DNA of 64,000 nt from Comamonas thiooxydans (lineage in GTDB: Bacteria > Pseudomonadota > Gammaproteobacteria > Burkholderiales > Burkholderiaceae_C), in NCBI RefSeq assembly GCF_000964545.1, contig NZ_BBVD01000014.1, positions 1 through 64,000 of the forward strand, in the 5' to 3' direction. Both the position numbers and the translations under genes were made by a program. Shown in pieces: positions 23,923 through 32,298 of this stretch; the stretch's first letter is position 1; each line of letters starts with the position of its first letter. The notes below the pieces were generated by a model. The model was not told the DNA's origin and did no database searches. It saw only the letters and a program-made list of their open reading frames with translations.

Positions 23923-24990
23923 TCAACCTCCCGGCATTGGACGTGCATTGTCAGGCTTTTCGACAGTCTCCGTGGCAACTTCAGGGTTTGTTACAACAAA
24001 CTCTTCCTTGGCATCCAGAGACTGCTTGTCGGCAGCGCTAAGTACTGCGCGCCGGGCCTTGGGTTGGTTGATCGTGCTGGCAGCCTCCTCGGCACTGGTC
24101 ACCTGCTCCGTGCTGCGCTCCTTGTCATTGCCCAGCACACGGCGCTCGGCCTCCTTGGTCAGCACGGTAATCGTGATGCGGCGATTCTGCGCGGCACGCG
24201 GCTCCTCGGGCAGCAGCAGGTCGCTGCTGGACATGCCCACTACGCGTGCCAGCTTGTCCAGCGGCATGCCGGCTGCCACCAGCTCGCGGCGCGAGGCGTT
24301 GGCGCGGTCGGCCGACAGCTCCCAGTTGCTATAGCCGCGATCGGCATTGCCATAAGGCGCAGCATCGGTGTGGCCCGAGAGACTTATGCGATTTTCCGCA
24401 TTGCCCATGGCCGCACCTATCTCGCGCAGGATGTCGCGCATATAGGGCTTGACCACGGCACTGCCGCTATCGAACATGGGGCGGTTCTGGTCGTCGACGA
24501 TCTGAATCATCAGGCCGTCATGCGTGATCTCCGTGCGAATCTGCGAGCGGAACTCGTTCAGGCGCGCATTATTGGCAATCATGCTGTCCACCTTGGCCTT
24601 GAGCGCATGCAGGCGCTGTGCGTCGCGTGCGGACTCATCGGCCCGGCCCATGGCCTGGCTGGAGCGGCGGTTGGCATTGTCTTCGGACTCGGAGCGGCGC
24701 ACCTGGCCGTGCACCTTGGAGAGGTCGTTGCCGCCACCCGGCACGATGCTGGAGCTGTTGCCCGCGCCGCTGCCGCCCGACATGGCCACCTTCAGCGGCG
24801 AATTGAAATACGCGGCAATCCCCTGCAGCTCGCCCTGAGCGGTCGAGCCCAGCAGCCACATCAGCAAAAAGAAGGCCATCATCGCCGTCACGAAGTCGGC
24901 ATAGGCAATCTTCCAGGCGCCGCCATGGTGGGCATGGGCGGTCTTCTTGACGCGCTTGATGATGATGGGCTGCAGCTTCTTGTCAGCCAT
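23923..24990 (-). CDS. motB: Flagellar stator protein MotB
   Basis: Stator subunit anchoring MotA to peptidoglycan (355 residues). One transmembrane helix near residues 30-50 contains the proton-carrying aspartate in AYADFVTAMMAFFLLMW. The periplasmic OmpA-like domain has ISLSGHTDAAPYG, NWELSADRANASRRELV and RAAQNRRITITVL. A charged, low-complexity C-terminal tail of about 70 residues follows. It is 42 bases after motA and upstream of cheY copy 2. Confidence 0.96.
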   Translation of the reverse strand: MADKKLQPIIIKRVKKTAHAHHGGAWKIAYADFVTAMMAFFLLMWLLGSTAQGELQGIAAYFNSPLKVAMSGGSGAGNSSSIVPGGGNDLSKVHGQVRRSESEDNANRRSSQAMGRADESARDAQRLHALKAKVDSMIANNARLNEFRSQIRTEITHDGLMIQIVDDQNRPMFDSGSAVVKPYMRDILREIGAAMGNAENRISLSGHTDAAPYGNADRGYSNWELSADRANASRRELVAAGMPLDKLARVVGMSSSDLLLPEEPRAAQNRRITITVLTKEAERRVLGNDKERSTEQVTSAEEAASTINQPKARRAVLSAADKQSLDAKEEFVVTNPEVATETVEKPDNARPMPGG

Positions 24991-25032
24991 GGCTGCACTC
25001 CATCACTAGATCCTGGCGAAAGCGGGCACTCA

Positions 25033-25893
25033 TCACTTCTTACCCTTGACGTGCGACTCCAGCTCCAGAAAGCCTGGACGCTCGGTGGAGAACAGCACCT
25101 TGCGGCCGAACTCGATGGCCGTGCCCGGGTTGTAGCCCTGCATGCTGGCCAAAAGCGTCGCCTTGATGCACTCGAACTCCTTGGCCGCATCCTGGGCACG
25201 CTGCTCCAGCAGGGCCGCCATGGGCTCCACCAGCGCATAGGCCAGCAAGATCCCGAGGAAGGTACCCACCAGGGCCGAGGCAATCATGCCGCCCAGCACT
25301 GCCGGTGGCTGCCCCACGAAAGCCATGGTATTCACCACACCCAGCACGGCCGCAATAATGCCGAAGGCAGGCAAAGCGCCCGCCAGACGATTCAGTGCCA
25401 TTACCGGCGCGTGGGCCTCGGCATGATGGGCTTCGATTTCGCTATCCATCAGCGCCTCGATCTCGTGCGAGTTGAGATTGCCCGAGACCATCATGCGCAG
25501 GTAGTCGGTCAGGAACTCGACGACATGGTGGTCGGCCATCAGCTGCGGATAGTTCTGAAACACCGTCGAGGACTGCGGATCTTCCACATCGGACTCAATC
25601 GACATCAGGCCTTCCTTGCGCGCCTTCTGCAGCAGCTCGTACAGAAGCGCCATCACCTCCATATAGCGCGCCTTGTTATAGCGCGAGGGCTTGAGCGCCG
25701 AAGGGATCGCCTTGGCCGTGGCCTTGAGCACCTTGGGCTGGTTGCTGACGATGAAAGCGCCCAGGGCGCCACCGCCAATGGTCACCATCTCGAACGGCAG
25801 CGCCTTGACAAGAACGCCCACGCTGCCGCCGTGCAGCACATACATGCCGAAGATGCAGCCGAAGGCGACGATATAACCGATGAGAACAAGCAT
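25033..25893 (-). CDS. motA: Flagellar stator protein MotA
   Basis: Proton-channel stator subunit (286 residues). Membrane helices are visible at the N-terminus (MLVLIGYIVAFGCIFGMYVL, then MVTIGGGALGAFIV) and in the C-terminal half (LPAFGIIAAVLGVVNTMAFV; LGGMIASALVGTFLGILLAY); the cytoplasmic loop contains charged torque residues. ATG 25893 is chosen because upstream sequence lacks MotA character and contains a promoter candidate. It opens the motAB-cheYZ operon, divergent from fliC. Confidence 0.95.
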   Translation of the reverse strand: MLVLIGYIVAFGCIFGMYVLHGGSVGVLVKALPFEMVTIGGGALGAFIVSNQPKVLKATAKAIPSALKPSRYNKARYMEVMALLYELLQKARKEGLMSIESDVEDPQSSTVFQNYPQLMADHHVVEFLTDYLRMMVSGNLNSHEIEALMDSEIEAHHAEAHAPVMALNRLAGALPAFGIIAAVLGVVNTMAFVGQPPAVLGGMIASALVGTFLGILLAYALVEPMAALLEQRAQDAAKEFECIKATLLASMQGYNPGTAIEFGRKVLFSTERPGFLELESHVKGKK

Positions 25894-25956
25894 GGTGCCG
25901 ATTGTGAAGTTGCAGAAGCCCCGCCATAGGTGCAAAAAGCTGGGCGTTTGGAAGCT

Positions 25957-25983
25957 AGATCGGCAGCTAGCCGTCGTTATGTA
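25957..25983 (-). promoter_or_regulatory. Possible FliA promoter for motAB-cheYZ
   Basis: On the minus strand TACA (25983-25980), 15 bases and GCCGATCT (25964-25957) resemble TAAA-N15-GCCGATAA (three of four and six of eight). It lies about 65 bases upstream of the motA ATG. Motility operons of this type are commonly FliA-dependent, but the match is imperfect. Confidence 0.4.
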
Positions 25984-26085
25984 GGGTAATTCCGAGCCAA
26001 GCAGCGACGTGAAGGCTCCGGCGGCATGCAAGCAAAGCAAAGCCCCTGCATTTGTTACATCCCGAAAAATATTTGCAGAACTCTC

Positions 26086-26113
26086 TAAAGTTTTTGCGGA
26101 ATGGCTCCGATAA
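26086..26113 (+). promoter_or_regulatory. FliA promoter of first flagellin gene
   Basis: TAAA (26086-26089) followed by GTTT, then TCCGATAA (26106-26113), spacer 16. This matches the sigma-28 consensus at all four -35 bases and seven of eight -10 bases. Transcription would begin near 26120, giving a leader of about 155 bases. Confidence 0.8.
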
Positions 26114-26200
26114 CAGCTTCAACAGGGAAACAAAGCCCTGTCACCAGCGAGCCACAGCAGCAAAACATAAGGAACTGCAGGCTGGGGTGCTGGATTGGGC

Positions 26201-26246
26201 TGCCGCCGCCGCCCACCCTGAATATTCAGGTCACTGTGGCGGCGAC
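26201..26246 (+). promoter_or_regulatory. Structured leader of fliC mRNA
   Basis: CCTGAATATTCAGG (26217-26230) is a perfect 14-base palindrome, enclosed by GCCGCC (26202 onward) and GGCGGC (near 26238), so the leader can fold into a long hairpin ending 15 bases before the ribosome-binding site. Function is inferred from position only. Confidence 0.5.
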
Positions 26247-26274
26247 GTTTTGATTGCATCAAGGAGTTCGCATC

Positions 26275-27765
26275 ATGGCAATGACCATCAACACCAATAT
26301 CCAGTCGCTCAACGCACAGCGCAATCTGGGCGCTTCGCAATCTTCGCTGTCGACCTCCATGCAGCGCTTGTCCTCGGGTCTGCGCATCAATAGCGCCAAG
26401 GACGATGCAGCCGGCCTGGCCATTGCCGAGCGCATGAGCGCCCAGGTTCGCGGCCTGAACCAGGCACAGCGCAACGCCAATGACGGCGTTTCGCTGGCCC
26501 AGACGGCTGAAGGAGCACTGAGCACCATCGGCGGCAACCTGCAGCGTATCCGTGAACTGGCGGTGCAATCGCGCAATGCCACCAACTCCACCGAAGACCG
26601 TGCGGCCCTGCAAAAGGAAGTGGATCAGCTCAAGAGCGAAATCGACCGCGTTGCCACCGACACCTCGTTCAACGGCACCAAGCTGCTGGATGGCTCCTTC
26701 ACATCCCAGGCTTTCCAAGTTGGCGCCAACCAGGGCCAGCGCATTAATATCGATAGCATCCAGAACTCACAGATTAGCCAACTGGGTTCATGGACTAGTG
26801 CCGACAAGCCTGCATCGGTCGTTTCCGCTGCGTCCATGGGAGGTACTGCAACACCAGGAACAACTGGTTCCATCACATTCGGAGCACCCACATACACTGC
26901 AGGCGAACTCGCTGGTGCAATTGATGGCTTTACTTTGAATTTCGGCGGCAAAGAGCTTGAGGTCAAAGGCCTCGATCCTCAGGCAAGCCGCACAGCAGCT
27001 CAGGTTCAGGCTGCATTTGCAACCAATGTCAAAACAGCAATTGATGCAGCAGGTTTCTCCGGTCTGCAAGTGACTGCTACGGCAACAGGCGTGACTTTCA
27101 ACAACGCGTCCTTAAATTCTTATACGATCAGCACAACAAATGATGCCAAGCTTCCTGTCACAAATGTGACGGTTGGCGCCGGAAACAATTACGGTGCTAT
27201 TGCTTCAGGTGCACTGACAGTTAATGGAAAAAACATCACTGTTGACGCCGCATATAGCGATGCTGATCGTGCAAATCAGCTTGCCACTGCAATCAACACG
27301 GAATTTAAAGATGGCTCAGTAAAGGCATCGATTGAAAACAATCGCCTAGTACTGAAGTCTGATGCCGACATTGTTATCGGTGGTACCGCTGCTAATACCG
27401 GAACAGGTTTGACTGCAGGTACAACGAAAGTGGTCGCCGGCACCGCCCAGACAGGCTTCAAGGATATCTCTGTGGCTACCGCCGAAGGTGCGGATGACAC
27501 CATCCTGGCCATGGACGCCGCTCTCAAGGCAGTGAACTCCGCACGCGCCGACCTGGGTGCCATCCAGAACCGCTTTGAATCGGTGGTCTCCAACCTGAGC
27601 GTGAACAGCGAGAACCTGTCGGCCTCCAAGTCCCGCATTACCGATGCAGACTTCGCTGCAGAAACCGCCAATCTGAGCCGCTCGCAGATTCTGCAGCAAG
27701 CCGGCACGGCGATGGTGGCCCAGGCCAACCAGCTGCCCCAGGGCGTGCTGTCCCTGCTGCGTTAA
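26275..27765 (+). CDS. fliC: Flagellin FliC (copy 1)
   Basis: Filament subunit of 496 residues. The N-terminal D0/D1 region (MAMTINTNIQSLNAQRNLGAS...SSGLRINSAKDDAAGLAI) and the C-terminal D1/D0 region (SKSRITDADFAAETANLSRSQILQQAGTAMVAQANQLPQG) are standard. The central part (about 180-400) is variable, contains two flagellin-IN-like units (ALTVNGKNITVDAAYSDADR), and has clearly lower GC than the flanks. ATG 26275 follows AAGGAG at 26261; six residues of in-frame sequence upstream are untranslated. It has its own FliA promoter and terminator. Confidence 0.96.
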   Translation: MAMTINTNIQSLNAQRNLGASQSSLSTSMQRLSSGLRINSAKDDAAGLAIAERMSAQVRGLNQAQRNANDGVSLAQTAEGALSTIGGNLQRIRELAVQSRNATNSTEDRAALQKEVDQLKSEIDRVATDTSFNGTKLLDGSFTSQAFQVGANQGQRINIDSIQNSQISQLGSWTSADKPASVVSAASMGGTATPGTTGSITFGAPTYTAGELAGAIDGFTLNFGGKELEVKGLDPQASRTAAQVQAAFATNVKTAIDAAGFSGLQVTATATGVTFNNASLNSYTISTTNDAKLPVTNVTVGAGNNYGAIASGALTVNGKNITVDAAYSDADRANQLATAINTEFKDGSVKASIENNRLVLKSDADIVIGGTAANTGTGLTAGTTKVVAGTAQTGFKDISVATAEGADDTILAMDAALKAVNSARADLGAIQNRFESVVSNLSVNSENLSASKSRITDADFAAETANLSRSQILQQAGTAMVAQANQLPQGVLSLLR

Positions 27766-27816
27766 TTGCGTCAAGCAGCTGCGCCAGCCATGCGCCGGTG
27801 CAGTCAGCGCCATTCC

Positions 27817-27840
27817 AGGCCTCCCTCGGGAGGTCTTTTT
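27817..27840 (+). terminator. Intrinsic terminator of first flagellin gene
   Basis: AGGCCTCCC (27817-27825) pairs with GGGAGGTCT (27828-27836) with one G-T pair, followed by TTTT. It lies about 50 bases after the stop of flagellin copy 1. Confidence 0.85.
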
Positions 27841-27876
27841 GTTGTCCTGCAGCACCCTATATGTAACCGTCAATTG

Positions 27877-27904
27877 TAAAAATGGCAGGACTTTAGGCCT
27901 CTTA
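27877..27904 (+). promoter_or_regulatory. Weak FliA-like promoter for second flagellin gene
   Basis: TAAA (27877-27880), a 16-base spacer and GCCTCTTA (27897-27904) match the -10 consensus at only five of eight bases but keep the spacing of the fliC copy 1 promoter. The leader would be about 150 bases. The remaining spacer to 28059 shows no other element I can support. Confidence 0.3.
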
Positions 27905-28059
27905 TCGGTCTTATGTCCTGCATGGCTTGCTCCAACAATCCTCGTACCCGGAATACCAGACTTCGTCCGTGTTTCCGGTCACGTGGGCCAGCGCCGTCGC
28001 TGGTCGTGAAAACGGCTAGTACGTCGCCGGTTTACTGGCTTGAAACAGGAGCACACGCC

Positions 28060-29664
28060 ATGGCAGCCATCATCAATACCAATATCCAGTCGCTCAATGC
28101 GCAACGCAATCTGAGCTCATCCCAAAGCCAGCTGGCTACCTCCATGCAGCGCCTGTCCTCGGGCTTGCGCATCAACAGCGCCAAGGATGATGCAGCCGGT
28201 CTGGCCATTTCCGAGCGCATGACCACCCAGGTGCGCGGCCTCACGGTTGCCATGCGCAATGCCAATGATGGCATTTCCCTGGCACAGACCGCTGAAGGCG
28301 CGTTGGGCTCTCTGGGCAGCAATCTGCAACGCATTCGCGAACTGGCTGTGCAGGCTCGTAATGCCACCAACTCGGCGGAAGACCGTGCAGCTCTGGATGT
28401 GGAAGTACAGCAGCTCAAAGCCGAAGTGACCCGAGTCGCCCAACAAACCAGCTTTAACGGCACCAATCTGCTCGATGGCTCGTTTACCAATATGGCCTTT
28501 CAAGTCGGCGCCAATCAAGGTCAGACCATCGATATTTCCTCGATTGTGAATGCCAATGTGGATGCGCTGGGCACCTGGGACAGCGTGGCAGTTCCCTCGA
28601 AGCTGACCGGATCGAGCATCTCCGGCAGCAACACGGCCGTGACAGTCCCAGCAAAAACCAGCTGGCACCTGAACGAGCCCGCCACCGACGGCTCCTACGA
28701 CGCCTTCACGCTCACCATCAATGGCGGTACAGCAGTCAACGTGCCTGCAGTTGCCGCCGTCGCTGCGCCTCCAGCAACAGCCGCTCAAATCGCTACAGCC
28801 AAAGATACTTTGGCGACCAGCATTCAGACGGCACTAAACACAGCCGCCCCCAATGGTCTGGGCGCCAACGCGGTATCCGTGAGTGTGGTCAACGGCAAGA
28901 TTGAGATCGTCAACAACACGACCGCCAGTGCCGTGGTCACGCCATCGCTGTCTGCAGGCCCGACTCTGGGCAATGCGACACTGAGTGTTAATGCAGCAAA
29001 GAATGTCACCTCGGGCGGCATGCCTCCAGCAAGCGTGCAGATCAATGGTGTGAAATTGAACTTGCCCGCACAGGAAAGCGCAAGCAACCGCATCAATGAC
29101 CTCGTGAGCCAGATCAATTCCGCCAGTACCACTCCAAAGGTGCAGGCATCGATCGTGAATGGCGCGCTGTCGCTGACTTCCGCCTCCGGTGACGTGGCGA
29201 TTGGTCTTCCCAATCCCCAAACCACTCCTGCCACGGATGCCGCCGCCATCGCAGCGGCAACCGGCCTGTCGGTTGGCACCACCAACGAGTCCAGTCCTCA
29301 ACATATTGGCGGAACACGCGGATTCGCGGGCGCAGAGTCAGGAAAGAGTGGCTTCTCTGACCTCAATGTGCTGGATGCGGAATACGCAGATAACGCCATC
29401 CTGGCGATGGACGCGGCCTTGAAGGCGGTCAATGGCGCACGAGCCACGCTGGGCGCAGTGCAAAGCCGTTTTGAAACCACAGTGGAAAATCTAAGCGTCA
29501 ACTCGGAAAATCTCTCTGCCTCTCGCAGCCGCATCATGGATGCCGACTTCGCAACCGAAACCGCCAACCTGAGCCGGACACAGATTCTGCAGCAGGCCGG
29601 CACGGCCATGGTCGCACAGGCCAACCAGCTGCCACAGCAAGTGCTCAAGCTGCTGCAAGGCTGA
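28060..29664 (+). CDS. fliC: Flagellin FliC (copy 2)
   Basis: Second filament subunit, 534 residues. Its ends are nearly the same as copy 1 (MAAIINTNIQSLNAQRNLSSS; SASRSRIMDADFATETANLSRTQ), while the central domain (about 175-440) is unrelated in detail, longer, Pro/Ala-richer and close to the local GC content. It contains ASVQINGVKLNLPAQESAS, a flagellin-IN-like unit. ATG 28060 follows CAGGAG. It is the same strand as copy 1 with its own spacer, so the two can be expressed separately. Confidence 0.95.
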   Translation: MAAIINTNIQSLNAQRNLSSSQSQLATSMQRLSSGLRINSAKDDAAGLAISERMTTQVRGLTVAMRNANDGISLAQTAEGALGSLGSNLQRIRELAVQARNATNSAEDRAALDVEVQQLKAEVTRVAQQTSFNGTNLLDGSFTNMAFQVGANQGQTIDISSIVNANVDALGTWDSVAVPSKLTGSSISGSNTAVTVPAKTSWHLNEPATDGSYDAFTLTINGGTAVNVPAVAAVAAPPATAAQIATAKDTLATSIQTALNTAAPNGLGANAVSVSVVNGKIEIVNNTTASAVVTPSLSAGPTLGNATLSVNAAKNVTSGGMPPASVQINGVKLNLPAQESASNRINDLVSQINSASTTPKVQASIVNGALSLTSASGDVAIGLPNPQTTPATDAAAIAAATGLSVGTTNESSPQHIGGTRGFAGAESGKSGFSDLNVLDAEYADNAILAMDAALKAVNGARATLGAVQSRFETTVENLSVNSENLSASRSRIMDADFATETANLSRTQILQQAGTAMVAQANQLPQQVLKLLQG

Positions 29665-29687
29665 TAACGGCATCTGGCATTTCGTAC

Positions 29688-29714
29688 TCAAGTTCTGTTT
29701 CGGGTTGCCGAAAC
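29688..29714 (+). promoter_or_regulatory. FliA promoter of fliD, overlapping a hairpin
   Basis: TCAA (29688-29691) GTTC, an exact 15-base spacer, then GCCGAAAC (29707-29714; six of eight -10 bases). The -10 is also the right arm of the palindrome GTTTCGG-GTTG-CCGAAAC (29697-29714), so promoter and a weak stem overlap. It is about 105 bases before the fliD ATG. Confidence 0.6.
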
Positions 29715-29739
29715 ACAATGCGTAGTACTGTCCATAAAG

Positions 29740-29762
29740 ACGGCGCAAAGGCGCCGTTTGTT
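29740..29762 (+). terminator. Hairpin between flagellin copy 2 and fliD
   Basis: ACGGCGC (29740-29746) and GCGCCGT (29751-29757) pair around AAAG, followed by TTGTT. It looks like a short intrinsic terminator for the flagellin mRNA. It lies downstream of the fliD promoter candidate, so it would also be in the fliD leader. Confidence 0.55.
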
Positions 29763-29819
29763 CAATGACGCAGACCAGGCGTACCACATACCTGCTGTTC
29801 TGCGCAGAGGGAGTTTTGT

Positions 29820-31235
29820 ATGGCAATCAGCTCAATCGGTATTGGCAGCGGCCTGGAAGTCGAAACCATTGTTTCGCAACTGGTGGCTCTGGAGTCAAAG
29901 CCCATCGCCGCGCTGCAGACCAAGGCCACCGGCATCAATACCCAGATCTCGGCCTTTAGCCAGCTCAAGTCACAAATCTCCAATCTGCAGGACCAGATCG
30001 ACAAGCTGACCAAGCCTGCGACCTGGCTGGGCAATACGCTGACCTCTTCCAACTCTGCCCAAGTGACAGGTACGGCAACATCCAGCGCCGTGCAAGCCAC
30101 TTATGACGTTGAAGTGTCGCAGATGGCGGCAGGCCAGACCATTGGCTCCGGCCTGGTGGCCAGCGGCACCACTCTAGGACCAGGCAAGCTGACCATTTCC
30201 ATGGGGACCTATGGTGCCAATGGACTGACACCCAATACCAAGGACGGCAAGAATGTGAGCTTCAGCGTGGAAATCGCTGCAGAAGATGACTCTCTGGCTA
30301 AGATTGCTGCCAAGATCAATGCCGCCAAGGGCGATGTCAGCGCCACCGTGCTCAAGGACCACACGGGCGAACGCCTGGTGCTGCAATCCAAGACCACAGG
30401 CGTGAACTCGGCCTTCTCGGTGGAGGCCGAAGGCGCCGGGCTGCAGCAATTTGCTTACAACGGCACCGACGGGACCATGAAACGTTCCGTTGAGGCGCAG
30501 GACACTCTGGCCAAGATCAACGGCATCGACATGGCCTCGCACACCAATGTGTTTGAAGAGGTGGCGGCGGGTGTGACGCTGACAGTAGCGCAAAAGTCAG
30601 CGAAAGATGCTGCTCCGGTGCGCATCACCATTGCCAATGACACAGCGACGGCCAAAACAGCGCTGAAAAATCTGGTGGAGTCCTATAACGCACTCAGCAG
30701 CGCCCTGAAGACCATGACCGCCTATGACAAGGACAGCAAGACGGCTGGCACCTTGCAAGGCGATTCAACCGCCATCAATCTGCAGTCTGCGCTGCGTCGC
30801 TTGCTCTCCGGTCCAGGGGGAGAAGGTGGTGAGTTCAACAGCCTGTCTCAGATGGGCATTGCCTTTCAGGCAGACGGTACGCTCAAGATTGACGACACCA
30901 AGCTGGACAAGACCCTCAAGGACCCGGAGAGCATGTCCAAGTTCTTCACCGCAGACGTTGCCGATGCCAGCCAGGACGGCCTGGCAGTGCGCATGAAGGA
31001 TTTCACAAGCGGTCTGCTGGCCACTGGCGGCACCTTCTCGACCAAGGACGAGACGCTCAAGAATGCGCTCAAGCGCAATACGGCCGATCAGGAACGCCAG
31101 AGCGCACGTGTGACGGCCTATGAAGCGCGCGTGCGCGCGCAGTATTCACGTCTGGATACGCAGATGGCCAGCCTGAAAGCCCTGGATACCTATGTCGCCC
31201 AGCAAGTAGCCGCATGGAACAAGTCCAGCAGCTAA
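29820..31235 (+). CDS. fliD: Flagellar filament cap FliD
   Basis: Distal cap protein (471 residues) that inserts flagellin at the filament tip. The N-terminus MAISSIGIGSGLEVETIVSQLVALE and the C-terminal coiled coil (ERQSARVTAYEARVRAQYSRLDTQMASL) are hallmark regions; the middle includes a flagellin-IN-like stretch and TYDVEVSQMAAGQT. ATG 29820 follows GAGGGAG. It heads fliD-fliS-fliT, though fliS has its own promoter candidate. Confidence 0.95.
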   Translation: MAISSIGIGSGLEVETIVSQLVALESKPIAALQTKATGINTQISAFSQLKSQISNLQDQIDKLTKPATWLGNTLTSSNSAQVTGTATSSAVQATYDVEVSQMAAGQTIGSGLVASGTTLGPGKLTISMGTYGANGLTPNTKDGKNVSFSVEIAAEDDSLAKIAAKINAAKGDVSATVLKDHTGERLVLQSKTTGVNSAFSVEAEGAGLQQFAYNGTDGTMKRSVEAQDTLAKINGIDMASHTNVFEEVAAGVTLTVAQKSAKDAAPVRITIANDTATAKTALKNLVESYNALSSALKTMTAYDKDSKTAGTLQGDSTAINLQSALRRLLSGPGGEGGEFNSLSQMGIAFQADGTLKIDDTKLDKTLKDPESMSKFFTADVADASQDGLAVRMKDFTSGLLATGGTFSTKDETLKNALKRNTADQERQSARVTAYEARVRAQYSRLDTQMASLKALDTYVAQQVAAWNKSSS

Positions 31236-31259
31236 GCTATTGAAGCCTGCAGAAAGGAC

Positions 31260-31286
31260 TTAATTGCCCCCTGAGTCGGCCGATAA
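31260..31286 (+). promoter_or_regulatory. FliA promoter of fliS-fliT
   Basis: A perfect GCCGATAA (31279-31286) is preceded at 15 bases by TTAA (31260-31263; three of four -35 bases). Transcription would start near 31293, about 36 bases before the fliS ATG. Together with fliD read-through this would give chaperone mRNA in excess. Confidence 0.7.
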
Positions 31287-31328
31287 GCAAAACAGTAATT
31301 TGAGAAACTGCAATAAAGGAGTTTTGTG

Positions 31329-31742
31329 ATGTTTTCCCCAGCCAATGCGCGCGCAATGTCGGCTTACCGTCAGGTGGGTGTGCAATCCATGGTGGACAGC
31401 GCATCGCCTCAGCAGTTGATCAAGATGCTGTTTGATGGCCTGCTTGCGTCCATCAATGCAGCACGCGGTGCGATCGAGCGCGGCGATATCAATGAGAAAG
31501 TGCGCCATATCGGCAAGGCGGTGCGCATTCTGCAGGAAGGCCTGCTGGGCGCGCTGGACCGCGAAAAAGGGGGCGAGCTGGCTGGCAACCTGGCCTCGCT
31601 CTATGAGTACTGCACCACCCGGTTGACCTTGGCCAATGCCCGCAACGATGCAAGCATGGTCGATGAAGTCGCAGGCCTTGTGAGCACGGTGGCACAGGGC
31701 TGGAATGAAATAACCAATGCACCAGCACCCGCTGCTGCTTAA
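31329..31742 (+). CDS. fliS: Flagellin export chaperone FliS
   Basis: Cytosolic helical-bundle chaperone (137 residues) that holds flagellin before export. Hallmarks are the N-terminal AYRQVGVQSMVDSASPQQLIKMLFDGLL segment and LYEYCTTRLTLAN. An AAGGAG lies seven bases before ATG 31329; a GTG three bases earlier is less likely. The C-terminus is Ala/Pro-rich. It is followed by fliT after three bases. Confidence 0.95.
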   Translation: MFSPANARAMSAYRQVGVQSMVDSASPQQLIKMLFDGLLASINAARGAIERGDINEKVRHIGKAVRILQEGLLGALDREKGGELAGNLASLYEYCTTRLTLANARNDASMVDEVAGLVSTVAQGWNEITNAPAPAAA

Positions 31743-31745
31743 AAA

Positions 31746-32045
31746 ATGGAGCACACATTGATCGACTTCTACCGCGCCATAGAGGAAAGCAGCGCCAAGA
31801 TGCTGCAGGCCGCCCAGGCCAAGGACTGGGATGGTGTTGCGCGCTATGAGGGCACTTGTGCCGTGCTGATCGAGCAACTGCGCTTTCGCTCGCGTGACGA
31901 AAAGCTGGCGCCCGAACTGCGCAAGGAAAAGGCGCGCATCATGCAGCGCATCTTGCGCAACGATGCCCAGATTCGCGTGCTGGCCGAGCCCTGGTTGGCA
32001 AGTTTCGAGCATATGTTCGACGGTCAGCCGCATGTGATGCACTGA
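31746..32045 (+). CDS. fliT: Flagellar export chaperone FliT
   Basis: Small helical chaperone for FliD (99 residues); in enterobacteria it also inhibits FlhDC. The sequence is charged and helical (YRAIEESSAKMLQAAQAKDWDG; EKARIMQRILRNDAQIRVL), with the conserved Lys-Asp-Trp-Asp turn. The call rests on size, position directly after fliS, and this pattern. A terminator follows immediately. Confidence 0.85.
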   Translation: MEHTLIDFYRAIEESSAKMLQAAQAKDWDGVARYEGTCAVLIEQLRFRSRDEKLAPELRKEKARIMQRILRNDAQIRVLAEPWLASFEHMFDGQPHVMH

Positions 32046-32064
32046 TTGCAAAGCCACTCAAGCC

Positions 32065-32098
32065 AAAGCCCTGCTGCAGAGATGCAACAGGGCTTTTT
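32065..32098 (+). terminator. Intrinsic terminator after fliT
   Basis: AAAGCCCTG (32065-32073) pairs with CAGGGCTTT (32088-32096) with an inner TGCA/TGCA extension, followed by TTTT. Confidence 0.88.
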
Positions 32099-32212
32099 GC
32101 TTGCAGCGACGACAGGTGATCGATAAAGACATCCATGAACCAAATGCCGTAGAACATCACAAACTATCGATAGCGAAGCACCAGAACCCAGCCAGGCTGC
32201 AGCACAAAAGCA

Positions 32213-32255
32213 AAGCCGCCGCGTGGGCAGATGCAATCTGCCAGCGCGGCGGCTT
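32213..32255 (-). terminator. Long hairpin terminator after fliA
   Basis: AAGCCGCCGCG (32213-32223) and CGCGGCGGCTT (32245-32255) are exact complements, and inside them GGCAGAT (32226-32232) pairs with ATCTGCC (32236-32242). On the minus strand the stem is followed by TGCTTTTG. It ends the flhBAFG-fliA operon. The rest of 32099-32298 shows nothing I can name. Confidence 0.8.
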
Positions 32256-32298
32256 CTGTTGTGGTGAACGGCCCGCTCCCGGCGAGCCGTTTCAGTGA

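Noticed and set aside
27902..27909. TTATCGGT, a reversed FliA -10
   Set aside because: On the minus strand it has no T(A/C)AA at 15-16 bases and would transcribe back into the flagellin gene.
27913..28059. In-frame upstream extension of flagellin copy 2
   Set aside because: Flagellins start at the conserved MAxINTN segment; the extension is Arg/Pro/Ser-rich leader sequence and the CAGGAG site supports ATG 28060.
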